A DNA stretch of 6,360 bases from Rhodospirillaceae bacterium (lineage in GTDB: Bacteria; Pseudomonadota; Alphaproteobacteria; UBA11073): contig DPZW01000167.1 of assembly GCA_003536545.1 (NCBI GenBank), forward strand, positions 654 to 7,013, in the 5' to 3' direction. This document shows positions 6,100 to 6,360 of the stretch, in pieces. Under the pieces are notes generated by a model. The model searched no databases. It was not told where the DNA came from and saw only the letters and a list, made by a program, of their open reading frames with translations. The first letter of the stretch is position 1. Each line of letters begins with the position of its first letter. The translations under genes and the position numbers were made by a program.

Positions 6100-6360
6100 T
6101 CATCTTCTCCTGTTTCTGTTTCAATGTCCGGCGCGCTCACGTTTACAATGCGTGTGCCCGGAAAATGTTCCATAATTGTTCGTACCATAGGGTCAGCCGC
6201 CGCCATTCGCAAGCGGTCATCGGCCCGTGCATTATCTTGTTCGGCCAGGGTTTTCTCACCCGGCACCGAGGCAATACCGATCAGCCAGGGTGCGCCCGTC
6301 CATTCCTGTAATTTTTGGGCGATTTTTCCCGTAAAATCGCGCGGTAGCCCGGACAAAAGG
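6096..6360 (-). CDS. dnaX: DNA polymerase III subunit gamma/tau, C-terminal end (runs off the window)
   Basis: The last 87 or so residues of a minus-strand frame that stays open to the right edge of the window; the true start lies beyond 6360. The segment has the pattern of the DnaX C-terminus in alphaproteobacteria: LPRDF-x-GKIAQKLQEWTG, then a strand W-L-I-G-I, PGEKTLAEQ, and DP-M-V-R-T-I-M-E-HFPGTRIVNV, ending with an acidic tail. This corresponds to the tau domain that contacts the polymerase alpha subunit; the AAA+ clamp-loader ATPase domain is not in view. Identification is reinforced by ybaB, which follows with an ATGA overlap. Any frameshift site producing gamma would be upstream and cannot be assessed. 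The TTG at 6356 is internal. Confidence 0.85.
   Translation of the reverse strand, partial: LLSGLPRDFTGKIAQKLQEWTGAPWLIGIASVPGEKTLAEQDNARADDRLRMAAADPMVRTIMEHFPGTRIVNVSAPDIETETGEDE
6107..6111 (-). promoter_or_regulatory. Ribosome binding site of ybaB inside dnaX
   Basis: AGGAG on the minus strand, 7 nt before ATG 6099 and inside the last codons of dnaX. It supports efficient initiation of ybaB at the ATGA overlap. Confidence 0.8.

Noticed and set aside
5624..6175. Plus-strand open frame of 183 codons opposite ybaB and the start of xth
   Set aside because: It is serine/cysteine-rich low-complexity translation antisense to two well-identified genes, with no domain or ribosome binding site.
1..6360. 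A previously undescribed multi-gene system
   Set aside because: All genes but one fall in well-known families with intact key motifs and common neighbourhoods. One small unknown membrane protein is not enough to propose a system.

Overview
This window looks like ordinary chromosome from an alphaproteobacterium of moderate GC (near 50% by eye). The lineage call is an inference from three things: the HAD-IIA fragment resembles the TIGR01459 subgroup, the C-terminus of DnaX is of the alphaproteobacterial type, and xerD-accA and M48 protease-DsbA neighbourhoods are familiar in that class. I cannot name a genus. The window reads as the end of an assembled contig, because its first 21 bases match an Illumina TruSeq Read 2 adapter tail at 20 of 21 positions. 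They should not be treated as genome.

Layout, left to right. Plus strand, 22-2664: the 3' part of a HAD-superfamily hydrolase gene, cut by the contig end; then a periplasmic M48 zinc metalloprotease with a TPR domain (BepA-like); then a membrane-anchored DsbA-family thiol oxidoreductase with a Pro/Ala/Glu-rich tail. Spacing is 5 bp and 44 bp, so this is probably one transcript, and its last two genes form a small envelope protein-folding and quality-control pair. Minus strand, 2705-4615: xerD (chromosome dimer resolution recombinase) followed by accA (carboxyltransferase alpha subunit of acetyl-CoA carboxylase), 63 bp apart. A strong hairpin at 2688-2714 serves as terminator where accA and the dsbA-like gene converge.

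Plus strand, 4667-4990: a small membrane protein of unknown function, head-to-head with xerD and sharing a 4-nt stop overlap with the gene on its right. Minus strand, 4987-6360: the end of dnaX (DNA polymerase III tau/gamma), ybaB (nucleoid-associated protein) and xth (exonuclease III-type AP endonuclease). These three are very tightly packed: dnaX and ybaB overlap by ATGA, and the ybaB stop is followed directly by the xth TTG start in the same frame. In many bacteria recR follows ybaB; here a base-excision repair nuclease takes that place.

No stretch over 300 bp lacks a gene. I see no tRNA, rRNA, CRISPR array, insertion sequence or prophage, and nothing that supports a new multi-gene system. 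The points worth a second look are the adapter remnant, the dnaX-ybaB-xth arrangement with its zero-gap same-frame junction, and the unassigned membrane protein.
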